Shown here piece by piece: positions 17,637 to 26,107 of a stretch of DNA of 64,000 bases (position 1 is the stretch's first letter; every line of letters begins with the position of its first letter). The stretch is from Streptomyces sp. PTY087I2 (lineage in GTDB: Bacteria; Actinomycetota; Actinomycetes; Streptomycetales; Streptomycetaceae). Under the pieces are notes generated by a model. The model was not told the DNA's origin. It did not search any database and saw only the letters and a program-made list of their open reading frames with translations. The translations under genes and the position numbers were made by a program. The stretch is from the NCBI RefSeq assembly GCF_001687325.1, contig NZ_LZRD01000022.1, positions 62,001 through 126,000 of the forward strand, in the 5' to 3' direction.

Positions 17637-19862
17637 GTGGCCACTTTCCTCTACAAGCTCGGACGGCTCACCTTCCGCCGCCGCGGCTTCGTCGCCCTCA
17701 TCTGGGTGGCGTTGCTGGCGGTCGCCGGAATCGGTGCGGCCACCGCGTCCACCGCCACCTCCAGTTCCTTCTCGATCCCCGGTACGGAGGCGCAGCGCGC
17801 CTTCGACCTCCTGGAAGAGCGCAACCCCGGCAACAGCGCCGACGGCGCGACCGCCCGGGTCGTCTTCAAGGCCCCCGAGGGCGAGAAGGTGACCGACGCC
17901 GGGAACAAGCGCGAGATCACCGGCATCGTCAAGGAGCTGGAGTCCGGCTCGCCGCAGATCGCCAAGGTCGACGACCCGTTCCTGGCGCAGGCCGTGAGCC
18001 AGGACGGTTCGACGGCGTACATCTCCGTCTCCTACCAGGTCAACTCCATGGAGCTGACCGACGCGACCCGGGACTCCCTGGAGGACGCGGGCAAGGAGGC
18101 GCAGAAGAGCGGCATGAAGGTGGAGATCGGCGGCGACGCCCTCCAGGTCATGCCGCACACCGGGACCGCCGAGATCGTCGGTGTCGTCATCGCCGCGATC
18201 GTCCTCGTCATCACCTTCGGTTCGCTGGTCGCCGCCGGGCTGCCGCTGCTGACCGCGCTCATCGGGGTCGGCATCGGGGTCTCGACGATCACCGCGCTGG
18301 CCAACGTCCTGGACCTGGGCTCGACCACCTCGACCCTCGCCATGATGATCGGCCTCGCGGTCGGCATCGACTACGCCCTGTTCATCGTCTCCCGCTACCG
18401 CGCCGAACTGGCCGACGGCCGGGACCGTGAGGAAGCCGCCGGGCGGGCCGTCGGCACGGCCGGGTCCGCGGTCGTCTTCGCCGGTCTGACCGTGGTCATC
18501 GCGCTGGTGGGCCTCGCCGTCGTCAACATCCCGATGCTGACGAAGATGGGCTTCGCCGCCGCCGGTACGGTCGCGATCGCCGTCGTCATCGCCCTCACCC
18601 TCGTCCCGGCCCTGCTGGGCTTCGCGGGCAAGCGGGTCATGGGCCGCAAGGCCCGTAAGGCCGCCGAGGCGGAGAAGAGCCCCGAGGCCAAGCCGAACAT
18701 GGGCACCCGCTGGGCGCGGTTCGTGCTGCGCAAGCCGGTCTGGGTCATGCTCGTCGGTGTCCTCGGCCTCGGCGTCATCGCCGTACCGGCCGCCTCGCTG
18801 GAGATGGGCCTGCCCGACGACGGCGCCCAGCCGAAGTCGACCACGCAGCGCCAGGCGTACGACATGCTCTCGGACGGCTTCGGCCCCGGGTTCAACGGTC
18901 CGCTGATGGTCGTCGTCGACACGAAGGACAGCTCCGACGGCAAGGCCGCCGCCGCCCGGGTCTCCGAGGAGATCGAGTCCATCGGCGTCGTCGCCGTCGC
19001 CCCGGCCCAGTTCAACAAGGCCGACGACACCGCGACGATCGTGGTCATCCCGAAGGACCGGCCGTCCTCCCACGCCACGGAGGAGGTCGTCCACGACATC
19101 CGGGACGCGGGCAAGAACATCAAGGCCGACACCGGGGCCGAGGTCCTGGTCACCGGCGCCACCGCGATGAACATCGACTTCTCGCAGAAGATGAACGACG
19201 CCCTGGTGCCCTACCTGGCGCTCGTCGTCGGCCTCGCGTTCCTGCTGCTGATGCTGGTCTTCCGCTCGGTCCTCGTCCCGCTGAAGGCGGCCCTGGGCTT
19301 CCTGCTCTCGGTGGTCGCGGCCCTCGGCGCGGTCGTCGCGGTCTTCCAGTGGGGCTGGCTCGGCTCGCTCTTCGGCGTCGAGCAGACCGGTCCGATCATG
19401 AGCATGATGCCGATCTTCATGGTCGGTGTGGTCTTCGGTCTCGCGATGGACTACGAGGTCTTCCTCGTCACCCGGATGCGCGAGGCGTACGTCCACGGCG
19501 AGAGCCCGGGCCAGGCCATCGTGACCGGCTTCAAGCACGGCGCACGGGTGGTCACGGCCGCCGCGGTGATCATGATGGCGGTCTTCGCCGGCTTCATCGG
19601 CTCCAGCGAGCAGATGATCAAGATGATCGGCTTCTCGCTCGCCATCGCCGTCCTCTTCGATGCCTTCGTGGTGCGCATGGCGATCGTGCCCGCGGTCCTG
19701 GCCCTGCTCGGCCGCAAGGCCTGGTGGCTGCCGCGCTGGCTGGACCGGGCGCTGCCCAACGTGGACGTGGAGGGCGAGAAGCTCCAGCAGCAGCTGACCG
19801 ACACGTCCGAATCCGCCGGGTCCGGTGACGGCGAGGGCGAGCGTGAGCTCGTCCGCGTCTGA
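17637..19862 (+). CDS. MMPL family (RND superfamily) membrane transporter
   Basis: The 741-residue protein has two RND halves, each with one helix, a large extracytoplasmic loop and five clustered helices. The characteristic GLAVGIDYALFIVSRYR and GLAMDYEVFLVTRMREAY motifs, with the proton-relay Asp-Tyr, appear in the first and second halves. It begins at GTG 17637 with GGGAG upstream. MMPL proteins export lipids, siderophores or drugs using the proton gradient. A TetR regulator precedes it and two hairpins follow. The cargo is unknown. Confidence 0.94.
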   Translation: MATFLYKLGRLTFRRRGFVALIWVALLAVAGIGAATASTATSSSFSIPGTEAQRAFDLLEERNPGNSADGATARVVFKAPEGEKVTDAGNKREITGIVKELESGSPQIAKVDDPFLAQAVSQDGSTAYISVSYQVNSMELTDATRDSLEDAGKEAQKSGMKVEIGGDALQVMPHTGTAEIVGVVIAAIVLVITFGSLVAAGLPLLTALIGVGIGVSTITALANVLDLGSTTSTLAMMIGLAVGIDYALFIVSRYRAELADGRDREEAAGRAVGTAGSAVVFAGLTVVIALVGLAVVNIPMLTKMGFAAAGTVAIAVVIALTLVPALLGFAGKRVMGRKARKAAEAEKSPEAKPNMGTRWARFVLRKPVWVMLVGVLGLGVIAVPAASLEMGLPDDGAQPKSTTQRQAYDMLSDGFGPGFNGPLMVVVDTKDSSDGKAAAARVSEEIESIGVVAVAPAQFNKADDTATIVVIPKDRPSSHATEEVVHDIRDAGKNIKADTGAEVLVTGATAMNIDFSQKMNDALVPYLALVVGLAFLLLMLVFRSVLVPLKAALGFLLSVVAALGAVVAVFQWGWLGSLFGVEQTGPIMSMMPIFMVGVVFGLAMDYEVFLVTRMREAYVHGESPGQAIVTGFKHGARVVTAAAVIMMAVFAGFIGSSEQMIKMIGFSLAIAVLFDAFVVRMAIVPAVLALLGRKAWWLPRWLDRALPNVDVEGEKLQQQLTDTSESAGSGDGEGERELVRV

Positions 19863-19881
19863 CCCGTCCGGACGGTGAGAC

Positions 19882-19917
19882 TCCGGGGCCGCGTCTGAGC
19901 GGAGCGCGGGCCCCGGA
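19882..19917 (+). terminator. GC-rich hairpin after the MMPL gene
   Basis: TCCGGGGCC (19882-19890) pairs with GGCCCCGGA (19909-19917). There is no T run. It may act together with the stronger hairpin 40 nt on. Confidence 0.5.
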
Positions 19918-19956
19918 AGCGCCGGTTACCTGTGGGGACGGGGACCGGGGCACAGC

Positions 19957-19989
19957 GAAAGCCCCCGTGCGAACGGCACGGGGGCTTTC
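19957..19989. terminator. Bidirectional intrinsic terminator, 14-bp perfect stem
   Basis: GAAAGCCCCCGTGC (19957-19970) pairs perfectly with GCACGGGGGCTTTC (19976-19989) around GAACG. The A-rich left and T-rich right ends suit termination from both the MMPL side and the convergent SsgA-like gene. Confidence 0.88.
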
Positions 19990-20009
19990 CGCGCATCTGC
20001 GGACGCCGT

Positions 20010-20459
20010 TCAGCCGTGGGCCGGCTGGGCGCCCCGCTCCTCCTTGACGCCCTGCTCGGCGTTCTTGTCGGGGCGGGTGGTGCGGGACGGCGGCCGCGGT
20101 TCGCCGCCCGCGTCCGGTGACGCCGCCGGTGTCTGCGTACGACGGGTCCGGGCGAGGAACCGGATCAGCGTCCGGATCTCGAACTGGAACACCTCGACCC
20201 CGTCCGTCGAATGCAGCTCCACGATCAGCTGCGTACGGCCGCAGGGCCAGACGCGGACGGCGCCGCGCTCGATCGGTGTGCGCAGACCGCGTTCCAGGAG
20301 GTCGCGGCCGAACGCCCAGTCGGTGCCGTCGGGCAGCCCTATGTGGACGGTGCGCCGCTCGTCGGCCGGGTCGTAGCGCAGATCGACGGGGACCGGCCGG
20401 GTGAGAGGGCCATCGGTGATGAGCCGGGCGCGTGCGTGTTCTTCGATCACAGGGGACAT
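20010..20459 (-). CDS. SsgA-like protein (SALP), sporulation/cell division regulator
   Basis: This 149-residue protein matches the SsgA/SsgB family: VPVDLRYDPADERRTVHIG, LPDGTDWAFGRDLLERGL and VRVWPCGRTQLIVELHS are the family's conserved blocks. The last 45 residues are a charged Arg/Pro/Thr extension absent from the shortest members. SALPs occur only in morphologically complex actinomycetes and control septum site selection, spore wall assembly and peptidoglycan autolysis. ATG 20459 has GGAGGAG upstream. It is divergent from the cobalt/nickel transporter operon. Confidence 0.93.
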   Translation of the reverse strand: MSPVIEEHARARLITDGPLTRPVPVDLRYDPADERRTVHIGLPDGTDWAFGRDLLERGLRTPIERGAVRVWPCGRTQLIVELHSTDGVEVFQFEIRTLIRFLARTRRTQTPAASPDAGGEPRPPSRTTRPDKNAEQGVKEERGAQPAHG

Positions 20460-20576
20460 AGGCCGGCTCCTCCTATATGTGTAGCTCTGCCCTCTAATGT
20501 CCCATATTTTGCGGAAGTGGCGCGGCGAGCGCGTACGCACCGTGACCGTGGGTGCATCTCAGCTGCCGGACTCCCG

Positions 20577-20599
20577 CTCTTGCGCACGGTTCGCAAGAG
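20577..20599. promoter_or_regulatory. Inverted repeat resembling a Nur (nickel uptake regulator) box
   Basis: CTCTTGCG (20577-20584) pairs exactly with CGCAAGAG (20592-20599) across 7 nt. Read as TTGCGC-N5-TCGCAA it resembles the Streptomyces Nur operator form (TTGC-rich half, N5, GCAA-rich half). It overlaps a possible -35 (TTGCGC, 20580-20585) placed 19 nt from TATGAT (20605-20610), so binding would block the transporter promoter. Confidence 0.55.
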
Positions 20600-20694
20600 A
20601 GCACTATGATTGATGGGTTCATGACCCCGCCCGCAGGTCCGTGCCCGAGCGGACGCGGACACCGTGCGGAAGTTCAGAAAGCGGAGTCTCTGAC

Positions 20695-21762
20695 ATGCAT
20701 GTACCCGATGGATTCATCGACGCACCTGTCTCCGTCGCCGCCGGCGCGTTCGCGGTCGGCGCGGTCGCCGTCAGCCTGCGCGGCGCGCGCCGCGAACTGG
20801 ACGAGCGCACCGCCCCGCTCGCCGGTCTGGTGGCCGCCTTCATCTTCGCCGTGCAGATGCTCAACTTCCCGGTGGCCGCCGGTACCAGCGGCCATCTGAT
20901 GGGAGGGGCGCTGGCCGCGATCCTTGTCGGGCCCTACACAGCGGTGCTCTGTCTGTCCGTGGTCCTGTTGTTGCAGGGCGTCTTCTTCGCGGACGGCGGT
21001 CTCACCGCGCTCGGCGTGAACATCACCGTCATGGGCGTGGTCACCGTCGTCGTCGCGTACGCGGTGTTCCGCCTGCTCACCGGCCTGCTGCCGCGCACCC
21101 GCCGGTCCGCGACCGCCTCGGCGTTCGTCGCCGCGCTCGTCTCCGTACCCGCGTCGGCCGCCGTCTTCACGCTGCTCTACTGGATCGGCGGCACCACCGA
21201 CATCCCGATCGGCAAGGTCTTCACGGCCATGGTCGGCGTCCACGTCCTGATCGGCATCGGCGAGGCGGTGATCACCGCGCTGACCGTCGGTGCGGTCCTC
21301 GCCGTACGCCCCGACCTCGTCCACGGCGTCCAGGGCAGCCTGACCGCCCCCCTCAAGCTCCGCATCGACGGCGAACTGGTCGACGCGCCCGCCGCCACCC
21401 GCGCCCCCGAGCCCGCCGCCGCGCACCGCTCCAACCGGGGGTTCTGGATCACCGGCCTGGTCTCGGCGTTCCTCCTCGCCGGGTTCGTCTCCTTCTACGC
21501 CTCCGCCAACCCCGACGGCCTGGAGCGGGTCGCCGCCGACCAGGGCTTCGACGAGAAGGCGGAAGAGCACGGGGCTGCCGACTCCCCGCTCGCCGACTAC
21601 GGCGTCGGCGACATCGCGAACGCCCGGCTCTCCGGCGGCCTCGCCGGGGTGATCGGCGTCAGCGCGACCGTCGTCGTGGGCACCGGGGTGTTCTGGGTGG
21701 TCCGCCGCCGTAAGGAAGAGCCCGGCGGAGCGTCCCACGACCGCGACCACGAGAACGCCTGA
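20695..21762 (+). CDS. cbiM: ECF transporter substrate-capture protein CbiM/NikM fused to CbiN/NikN-like domain
   Basis: The mature N-terminus MHVPDGFID (Met-His-x-Pro-Asp-Gly) is the metal-binding signature of CbiM/NikM and fixes the start at ATG 20695. About seven membrane helices follow, with GTSGHLMGGALAA and LGVNITVMGV. The C-terminal 90 residues (one helix, then NPDGLERVAADQGF and a final helix) correspond to the separate CbiN/NikN subunit, so this is an M-N fusion of 355 residues. The protein captures Co2+ or Ni2+ outside the membrane. The upstream Nur-like box argues for nickel. Confidence 0.92.
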   Translation: MHVPDGFIDAPVSVAAGAFAVGAVAVSLRGARRELDERTAPLAGLVAAFIFAVQMLNFPVAAGTSGHLMGGALAAILVGPYTAVLCLSVVLLLQGVFFADGGLTALGVNITVMGVVTVVVAYAVFRLLTGLLPRTRRSATASAFVAALVSVPASAAVFTLLYWIGGTTDIPIGKVFTAMVGVHVLIGIGEAVITALTVGAVLAVRPDLVHGVQGSLTAPLKLRIDGELVDAPAATRAPEPAAAHRSNRGFWITGLVSAFLLAGFVSFYASANPDGLERVAADQGFDEKAEEHGAADSPLADYGVGDIANARLSGGLAGVIGVSATVVVGTGVFWVVRRRKEEPGGASHDRDHENA

Positions 21763-21763
21763 C

Positions 21764-22525
21764 ATGGGTGCGGGCCACGCCCACAAGCTCTACCGGCACG
21801 GACACTCGCCGGTCCACGGCCTGCCCCCGCACTGCAAACTCGTCGCCGTCTTCTGCTTCGTGCTCGTGGTCGTCTGCACCCCGCGCGAGGCGATGTGGGC
21901 CTTCGCGCTGTACGCGGCGCTGCTGGCCGCCGTCGCCGCCGTGGCCCGGATCCCCGCCGGCTTCCTGCTGAAACGGCTCGTCGTCGAGGCGCCGTTCGTC
22001 GCGTTCGCCCTGCTCATGCCGTTCGTGGTGCCGGGCGAGCAGACGACCGTCCTCGGTATCTCCGTCAGCGTCCCCGGCCTCTGGGGCGCGTGGAACGTGC
22101 TGGCCAAGGCCACCCTCGGCGTCGCCGCGTCGGTGCTCCTGGCCTCCACCACCGAACTGCGCGCCGTCCTCCTCGGCCTCCAGCGCCTGAAGCTGCCGCC
22201 GCTGCTCGTACAGATCGCCTCGTTCATGATCCGGTACGGGGACGTCGTCACCGACGAGATGCGGCGCATGGCGATCGCCCGCCGCTCCCGGGGCTTCGAG
22301 GCGCGTGGCGTACGGCAGTGGCGGGTGCTCGCCGCCTCGGCGGGGGCCCTGTTCATCCGCTCCTACGAACGCGGCGAACGCGTCCACCTCGCCATGGTGA
22401 GCCGGGGGTACACGGGCACGATGCCGGTGATCGACGAGGTGACGGCGGACCGGGCCCAATGGGCGTACGCGGCGACGCTCCCCGTGCTCGCGCTCGCGGT
22501 CTGTCTGCTGGGATGGACCCTGTGA
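21764..22525 (+). CDS. cbiQ: ECF transporter T component CbiQ
   Basis: The 253-residue membrane protein has the Gln/Ala-Arg-Gly coupling motifs typical of EcfT/CbiQ near the C-terminus (MAIARRSRGFEAR and LAMVSRGYTG), which contact the ATPase. It starts one base after the cbiM stop and overlaps the ATPase gene, so the three are one operon. Confidence 0.93.
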   Translation: MGAGHAHKLYRHGHSPVHGLPPHCKLVAVFCFVLVVVCTPREAMWAFALYAALLAAVAAVARIPAGFLLKRLVVEAPFVAFALLMPFVVPGEQTTVLGISVSVPGLWGAWNVLAKATLGVAASVLLASTTELRAVLLGLQRLKLPPLLVQIASFMIRYGDVVTDEMRRMAIARRSRGFEARGVRQWRVLAASAGALFIRSYERGERVHLAMVSRGYTGTMPVIDEVTADRAQWAYAATLPVLALAVCLLGWTL

Positions 22526-23313
22526 CCGATTCCCCGAATTCCCCGAAGGACGCCGAGACCGCCGCCCCGTCGCTGGAGGTCAGCGGCCTCGCCTACGCCT
22601 ACCCCGATGGCCACCAGGCCCTCTTCGGGGTGAATCTGACCGTGGGGCGCGGCGAGCGCGTCGCGGTCCTCGGCCCCAACGGCGCGGGCAAGACCACGCT
22701 CGTCCTGCACCTCAACGGCATCCTGGAGGCGGGCTCCGGCACGGTCCGGGTCGCCGGGCTCCCGGTGGCCAAGCGGAATCTGGCCGAGATCCGCCGCCGG
22801 GTCGGCATCGTGTTCCAGGACCCGGACGACCAGCTGTTCATGCCCACGGTCCGCGAGGACGTCGCCTTCGGGCCCGCCTCCGCCGGACTGCGCGGACCGG
22901 AGCTGGAGGAACGCGTCCTGCGGGCGCTGAAGCAGGTCGGCATGGAGGAGTACGCGGCCCGCCCGCCGCACCACCTCTCCTTCGGGCAGCGCCGCCGCGT
23001 CGCCGTGGCCACCGTCCTCGCGATGGACCCGGAGATCCTCGTCCTGGACGAACCCTCGTCCAACCTGGACCCGGCATCCCGTCGCGAACTGGCCGATATC
23101 CTGCGGTCCTTGGACGTCACGGTGCTGATGGTCACCCACGATCTGCCGTACGCCCTGGAGCTCTGCCCGCGCGCGGTCATCCTCAGCGAGGGCGTCATCG
23201 CCGCCGACGACCGTACGCAGGACCTGCTGAGCGACGAGGAGCTGATGCGCTCCCACCGGCTTGAGCTGCCGTTCGGCTTCGACCCGGGAGCGGTCCGCGT
23301 TCCGTCACCGTAA
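22522..23313 (+). CDS. cbiO: ECF transporter ATP-binding protein CbiO
   Basis: The 263-residue ABC ATPase has Walker A GPNGAGKTT, Q-loop FQDPDDQLF (typical of CbiO/EcfA), signature LSFGQRRRVA, Walker B ILVLDEPSSNLD and the switch histidine in THD. GTG 22522 overlaps the cbiQ stop as GTGA; ATG 22513 is an alternative adding three residues. It powers Co2+/Ni2+ import with CbiMN and CbiQ. Confidence 0.93.
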   Translation: MTDSPNSPKDAETAAPSLEVSGLAYAYPDGHQALFGVNLTVGRGERVAVLGPNGAGKTTLVLHLNGILEAGSGTVRVAGLPVAKRNLAEIRRRVGIVFQDPDDQLFMPTVREDVAFGPASAGLRGPELEERVLRALKQVGMEEYAARPPHHLSFGQRRRVAVATVLAMDPEILVLDEPSSNLDPASRRELADILRSLDVTVLMVTHDLPYALELCPRAVILSEGVIAADDRTQDLLSDEELMRSHRLELPFGFDPGAVRVPSP

Positions 23314-23386
23314 ACAGATGGTGACAGCCCGGTGGTCACGGAGACCCGCTCCCCGAACACCCCGCCGGGACGTGCACCATGGGGGG

Positions 23387-24682
23387 ATGAGCGGGAGCGC
23401 GGGAGTGAGCACGACGGGTACGGGCGCGGAAGCGGAATCCGGCGCGGGACCGGAATCCGGCATGGAGGCAGCAGCGACCAGGGACGTGACCGTGACCGAG
23501 GGCAGGGCCGTGACCGTGGACGTACGGGGCACGGTGGCCCCCGGGTACGAACCGGTCGCGGACGCCTTCGTCCGCAACTTCGAGCAGCGCGGCGAGCGCG
23601 GCGCGGCCGTCGCCGTCTACCGCCACGGACGCAAGGTCGTCGACCTGTGGGCCGGTACGAGAGACGTCGACGGCACCGAACCGTGGGCCGTCGACACCGT
23701 CCAGATCGTCCGCTCGGCGGGCAAGGGCATCGCCGCCGCCGTCCCGCTCCTCCTCCACCAGCGCGGCCAGGTGGACCTGGACGCCCCGGTCTCCACGTAC
23801 TGGCCGGAGTTCACGGCGAACGGCAAGGAACGCGTCCTCGTCCGCGACCTCCTCGCCCACCGGGCCGGAGTCCCGGTCCTGGACCGCCCCCTCACCCCCG
23901 CCGAGGCCGCCGACGGGGTCTCCGGGCCCGCCGCCGTCGCCGCCCAGCGCCCGCAGTGGGAGCCCGGCACCGACCACGGCTACCACGCCCAGACCTACAG
24001 CTGGCTGATCGGCGAACTGGTCCGCCGTGCCACGGGCCGCACCATCGGCCGCTGGATCGCCGAGGAGATCGCCCGCCCGCTCGGCCTGGACTTCTGGTTC
24101 GGACTCCCCGCCGACGAGGCCCACCGCATCGGCCGCATCGGCCCCGTGGAGCCCCCGGCCGCGGCCGCCGCGTCGGGCGCCCTGCGCGTACGCCCCAAAC
24201 GCTCCGTCGTCGAGGCGTACCGCGACCCGGAGTCGCTGACCCGGCGGGCGTTCGGCGCGATCGACCCGTTCCCCGACGAGAACGACCCCGCCTACCGGGC
24301 GGCCGAACTCCCCGCGTCGGGCGGCATCGCGACCGCCCGGGGCCTGGCCCGCTGCTACGCCGCGATGATCGGCCCGGTCGACGGCCACCGCCGGCTGTTC
24401 GCCCCGGCCACGCTGACCCTGGCCCGTACGGAGGAGTCGGCGGGCCCGGACCGGGTGCTGGTCGTCAACACCCGTTACGGCCTGGGCTACATGCTGCACG
24501 GCCCGGCCGCCCCGCTGCTGGGCCCCGGCTCCTTCGGCCACCCGGGCCGCGGCGGCTCCCTGGGCTTCGCCGACCCGGAATCCGGCATCGCGCTCGGCTA
24601 TGTCACCAACGGCCTCCAGAAGGGAGTCACCGCCGACCCCCGTGCCCAGGCGCTGGTCAGGGCAGTACGGTCGGCGCTATGA
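23387..24682 (+). CDS. Serine hydrolase of the class C beta-lactamase / EstB type
   Basis: The 431-residue protein has the nucleophile motif SAGK (S-x-x-K), DLLAHRAGV after the catalytic region, a tyrosine motif around YHAQTYSWLIGE, and FGHPGRGGSLGFADP as the C-terminal HxG-type motif. These are the landmarks of esterases in the beta-lactamase superfamily. The N-terminal 45 residues are Gly/Ala/Glu-rich; ATG 23387 is used, but GTG 23405 and ATG 23462 are possible. No signal peptide is seen, so it is probably cytoplasmic. It overlaps the SDR gene, suggesting joint expression. Confidence 0.88.
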   Translation: MSGSAGVSTTGTGAEAESGAGPESGMEAAATRDVTVTEGRAVTVDVRGTVAPGYEPVADAFVRNFEQRGERGAAVAVYRHGRKVVDLWAGTRDVDGTEPWAVDTVQIVRSAGKGIAAAVPLLLHQRGQVDLDAPVSTYWPEFTANGKERVLVRDLLAHRAGVPVLDRPLTPAEAADGVSGPAAVAAQRPQWEPGTDHGYHAQTYSWLIGELVRRATGRTIGRWIAEEIARPLGLDFWFGLPADEAHRIGRIGPVEPPAAAAASGALRVRPKRSVVEAYRDPESLTRRAFGAIDPFPDENDPAYRAAELPASGGIATARGLARCYAAMIGPVDGHRRLFAPATLTLARTEESAGPDRVLVVNTRYGLGYMLHGPAAPLLGPGSFGHPGRGGSLGFADPESGIALGYVTNGLQKGVTADPRAQALVRAVRSAL

Positions 24683-25467
24683 CACCTGTGACACCTGCCC
24701 GTTTCGACGGCCACAGCATCCTGATCACCGCCGCCGGCCAGGGCATCGGCGCGGCAACGGCCCACCGCCTGGCGGCGGAAGGGGCCTCGGTCCTCGTCAC
24801 GGACCTGGACGCGAAGCGCGCGTCGGAGACGGCGGCGGCGATACGCGAGGCGGGCGGCACCGCCGACTCCCTCGCCTGCGACGTGGCCGACCGGACGGCG
24901 GTGGAGGCGGCGGTGGCGTACGCCGTCGAGACCTTCGGCCGGCTCGACGTCCTGGTCAACAACGCGTACGCGGCGAGCGAGGACGCCGAACTTTTCGAGG
25001 ACGAGCCGGACGAGCAGTGGGAACGCGACCTGGACATCACCCTCTCCGGCCCGTTCCGCTGCGCCCGCGCCGCCCTGCCGCATCTGGTCGCCTCGGGCCG
25101 GGGCGCGATCGTCACCATCGGCTCGGTCAACGGCGAACAGGACTTCGGCGGCCACGCGTACAGCGCGGCCAAGGCGGGCCTGGCCAGCCTGACCCGTACG
25201 CTGGCGGGCCACGCGGGCCCGCGCGGCGTCCGGGTCAACCTGGTCGCCCCCGGCACGATCCGCACCGACGCCTGGGCGGGCCGCGACGCGGAGCTGGCCC
25301 GGGCGGCGGCCCTCTACCCGCTGGGCCGGATCGGCACCCCCGAGGACATCGCGTCGGCGGTCGCCTTCCTCGCCTCGTCCGACGCATCGTGGATCACGGG
25401 GACGACGCTGCGGGTGGACGGCGGGATCGTCGCGGTGAACACGGGCTGGCGGCAGGCGATGGCGTAG
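24679..25467 (+). CDS. Short-chain dehydrogenase/reductase
   Basis: The 262-residue classical SDR shows ITAAGQGIGAATA (cofactor loop), VLVNNAYAA (usually NNAG), catalytic Ser in TIGSVNGEQ, YSAAKAG (Tyr-x3-Lys), and GTTLRVDGG near the end. ATG 24679 overlaps the hydrolase stop. The NNAY in place of NNAG is a small deviation. Substrate unknown. Confidence 0.93.
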   Translation: MTPVTPARFDGHSILITAAGQGIGAATAHRLAAEGASVLVTDLDAKRASETAAAIREAGGTADSLACDVADRTAVEAAVAYAVETFGRLDVLVNNAYAASEDAELFEDEPDEQWERDLDITLSGPFRCARAALPHLVASGRGAIVTIGSVNGEQDFGGHAYSAAKAGLASLTRTLAGHAGPRGVRVNLVAPGTIRTDAWAGRDAELARAAALYPLGRIGTPEDIASAVAFLASSDASWITGTTLRVDGGIVAVNTGWRQAMA

Positions 25468-25515
25468 CGGTAAACCCCCTGGTCAGGCGCCGCCCCGGCG
25501 GTCTAGCCTGCGCGG

Positions 25516-25995
25516 ATGATCAACCACGGACACACCGACAGAACCGGCCGCCCCGTCACCCTCCACGAGGTGGACGCGGACAACTGGCGTGCGGTCGCCG
25601 ACAGCGCCCCCCGCGACGACCAGCGCGACTGGGTCCCCGCCCTGGCCGCCCGCTACCTCGTTCTCAGCAGCCGCGAGGACACCTGGAACTCCCTGGCGGT
25701 CCTCGCGGGCGACGAGGTGACCGGCCACATCATGTGGGCCCGGGACGAGGACGGTTCGCACTGGATAGGCGGCATGCTGATCGACGCCGCCCACCAGGGC
25801 ACGGGCATCGGCCGCGCAGCCGTACACACCCTGGCGGACTGGCTGTCGGCCCGCGAGGACAGCACGGCCGTACGCCTCTCGTACGCCCCGGAGAACGAGG
25901 CGGCCGCCCACCTGTACACCGCACTCGGCTTCCGGCCGACGGGGGTGGAGGAGGACGGGGAGATCGTGGCGGAGTGGAGGGCGAAGGAGGAGTAG
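25516..25995 (+). CDS. GNAT family N-acetyltransferase
   Basis: The 159-residue protein carries IGGMLIDAAHQGTGIGRAAV (acetyl-CoA loop Q-x-x-G-x-G) and LSYAPENEAAAHLYTALGFR. The N-terminal block LHEVDADNWRAV and the DW near residue 40 resemble spermidine-acetyltransferase-like GNATs. It is monocistronic, 48 nt after the SDR. Confidence 0.9.
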   Translation: MINHGHTDRTGRPVTLHEVDADNWRAVADSAPRDDQRDWVPALAARYLVLSSREDTWNSLAVLAGDEVTGHIMWARDEDGSHWIGGMLIDAAHQGTGIGRAAVHTLADWLSAREDSTAVRLSYAPENEAAAHLYTALGFRPTGVEEDGEIVAEWRAKEE

Positions 25996-26107
25996 GGGCG
26001 GGCTGAGGGGGTCGGCAGGCGACGGCTCCCGGTTGCTCCGCGGGGGAGTGCTCGTGCGCTGCGTCCACTCCCTGCACTGATTCCGCGCGCCCTACTTTGC
26101 CGACGTG

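Noticed and set aside
20460..20694. Cobalamin riboswitch before cbiM
   Set aside because: The leader is too short and lacks a recognisable B12 box. The Nur-like repeat is a better explanation.
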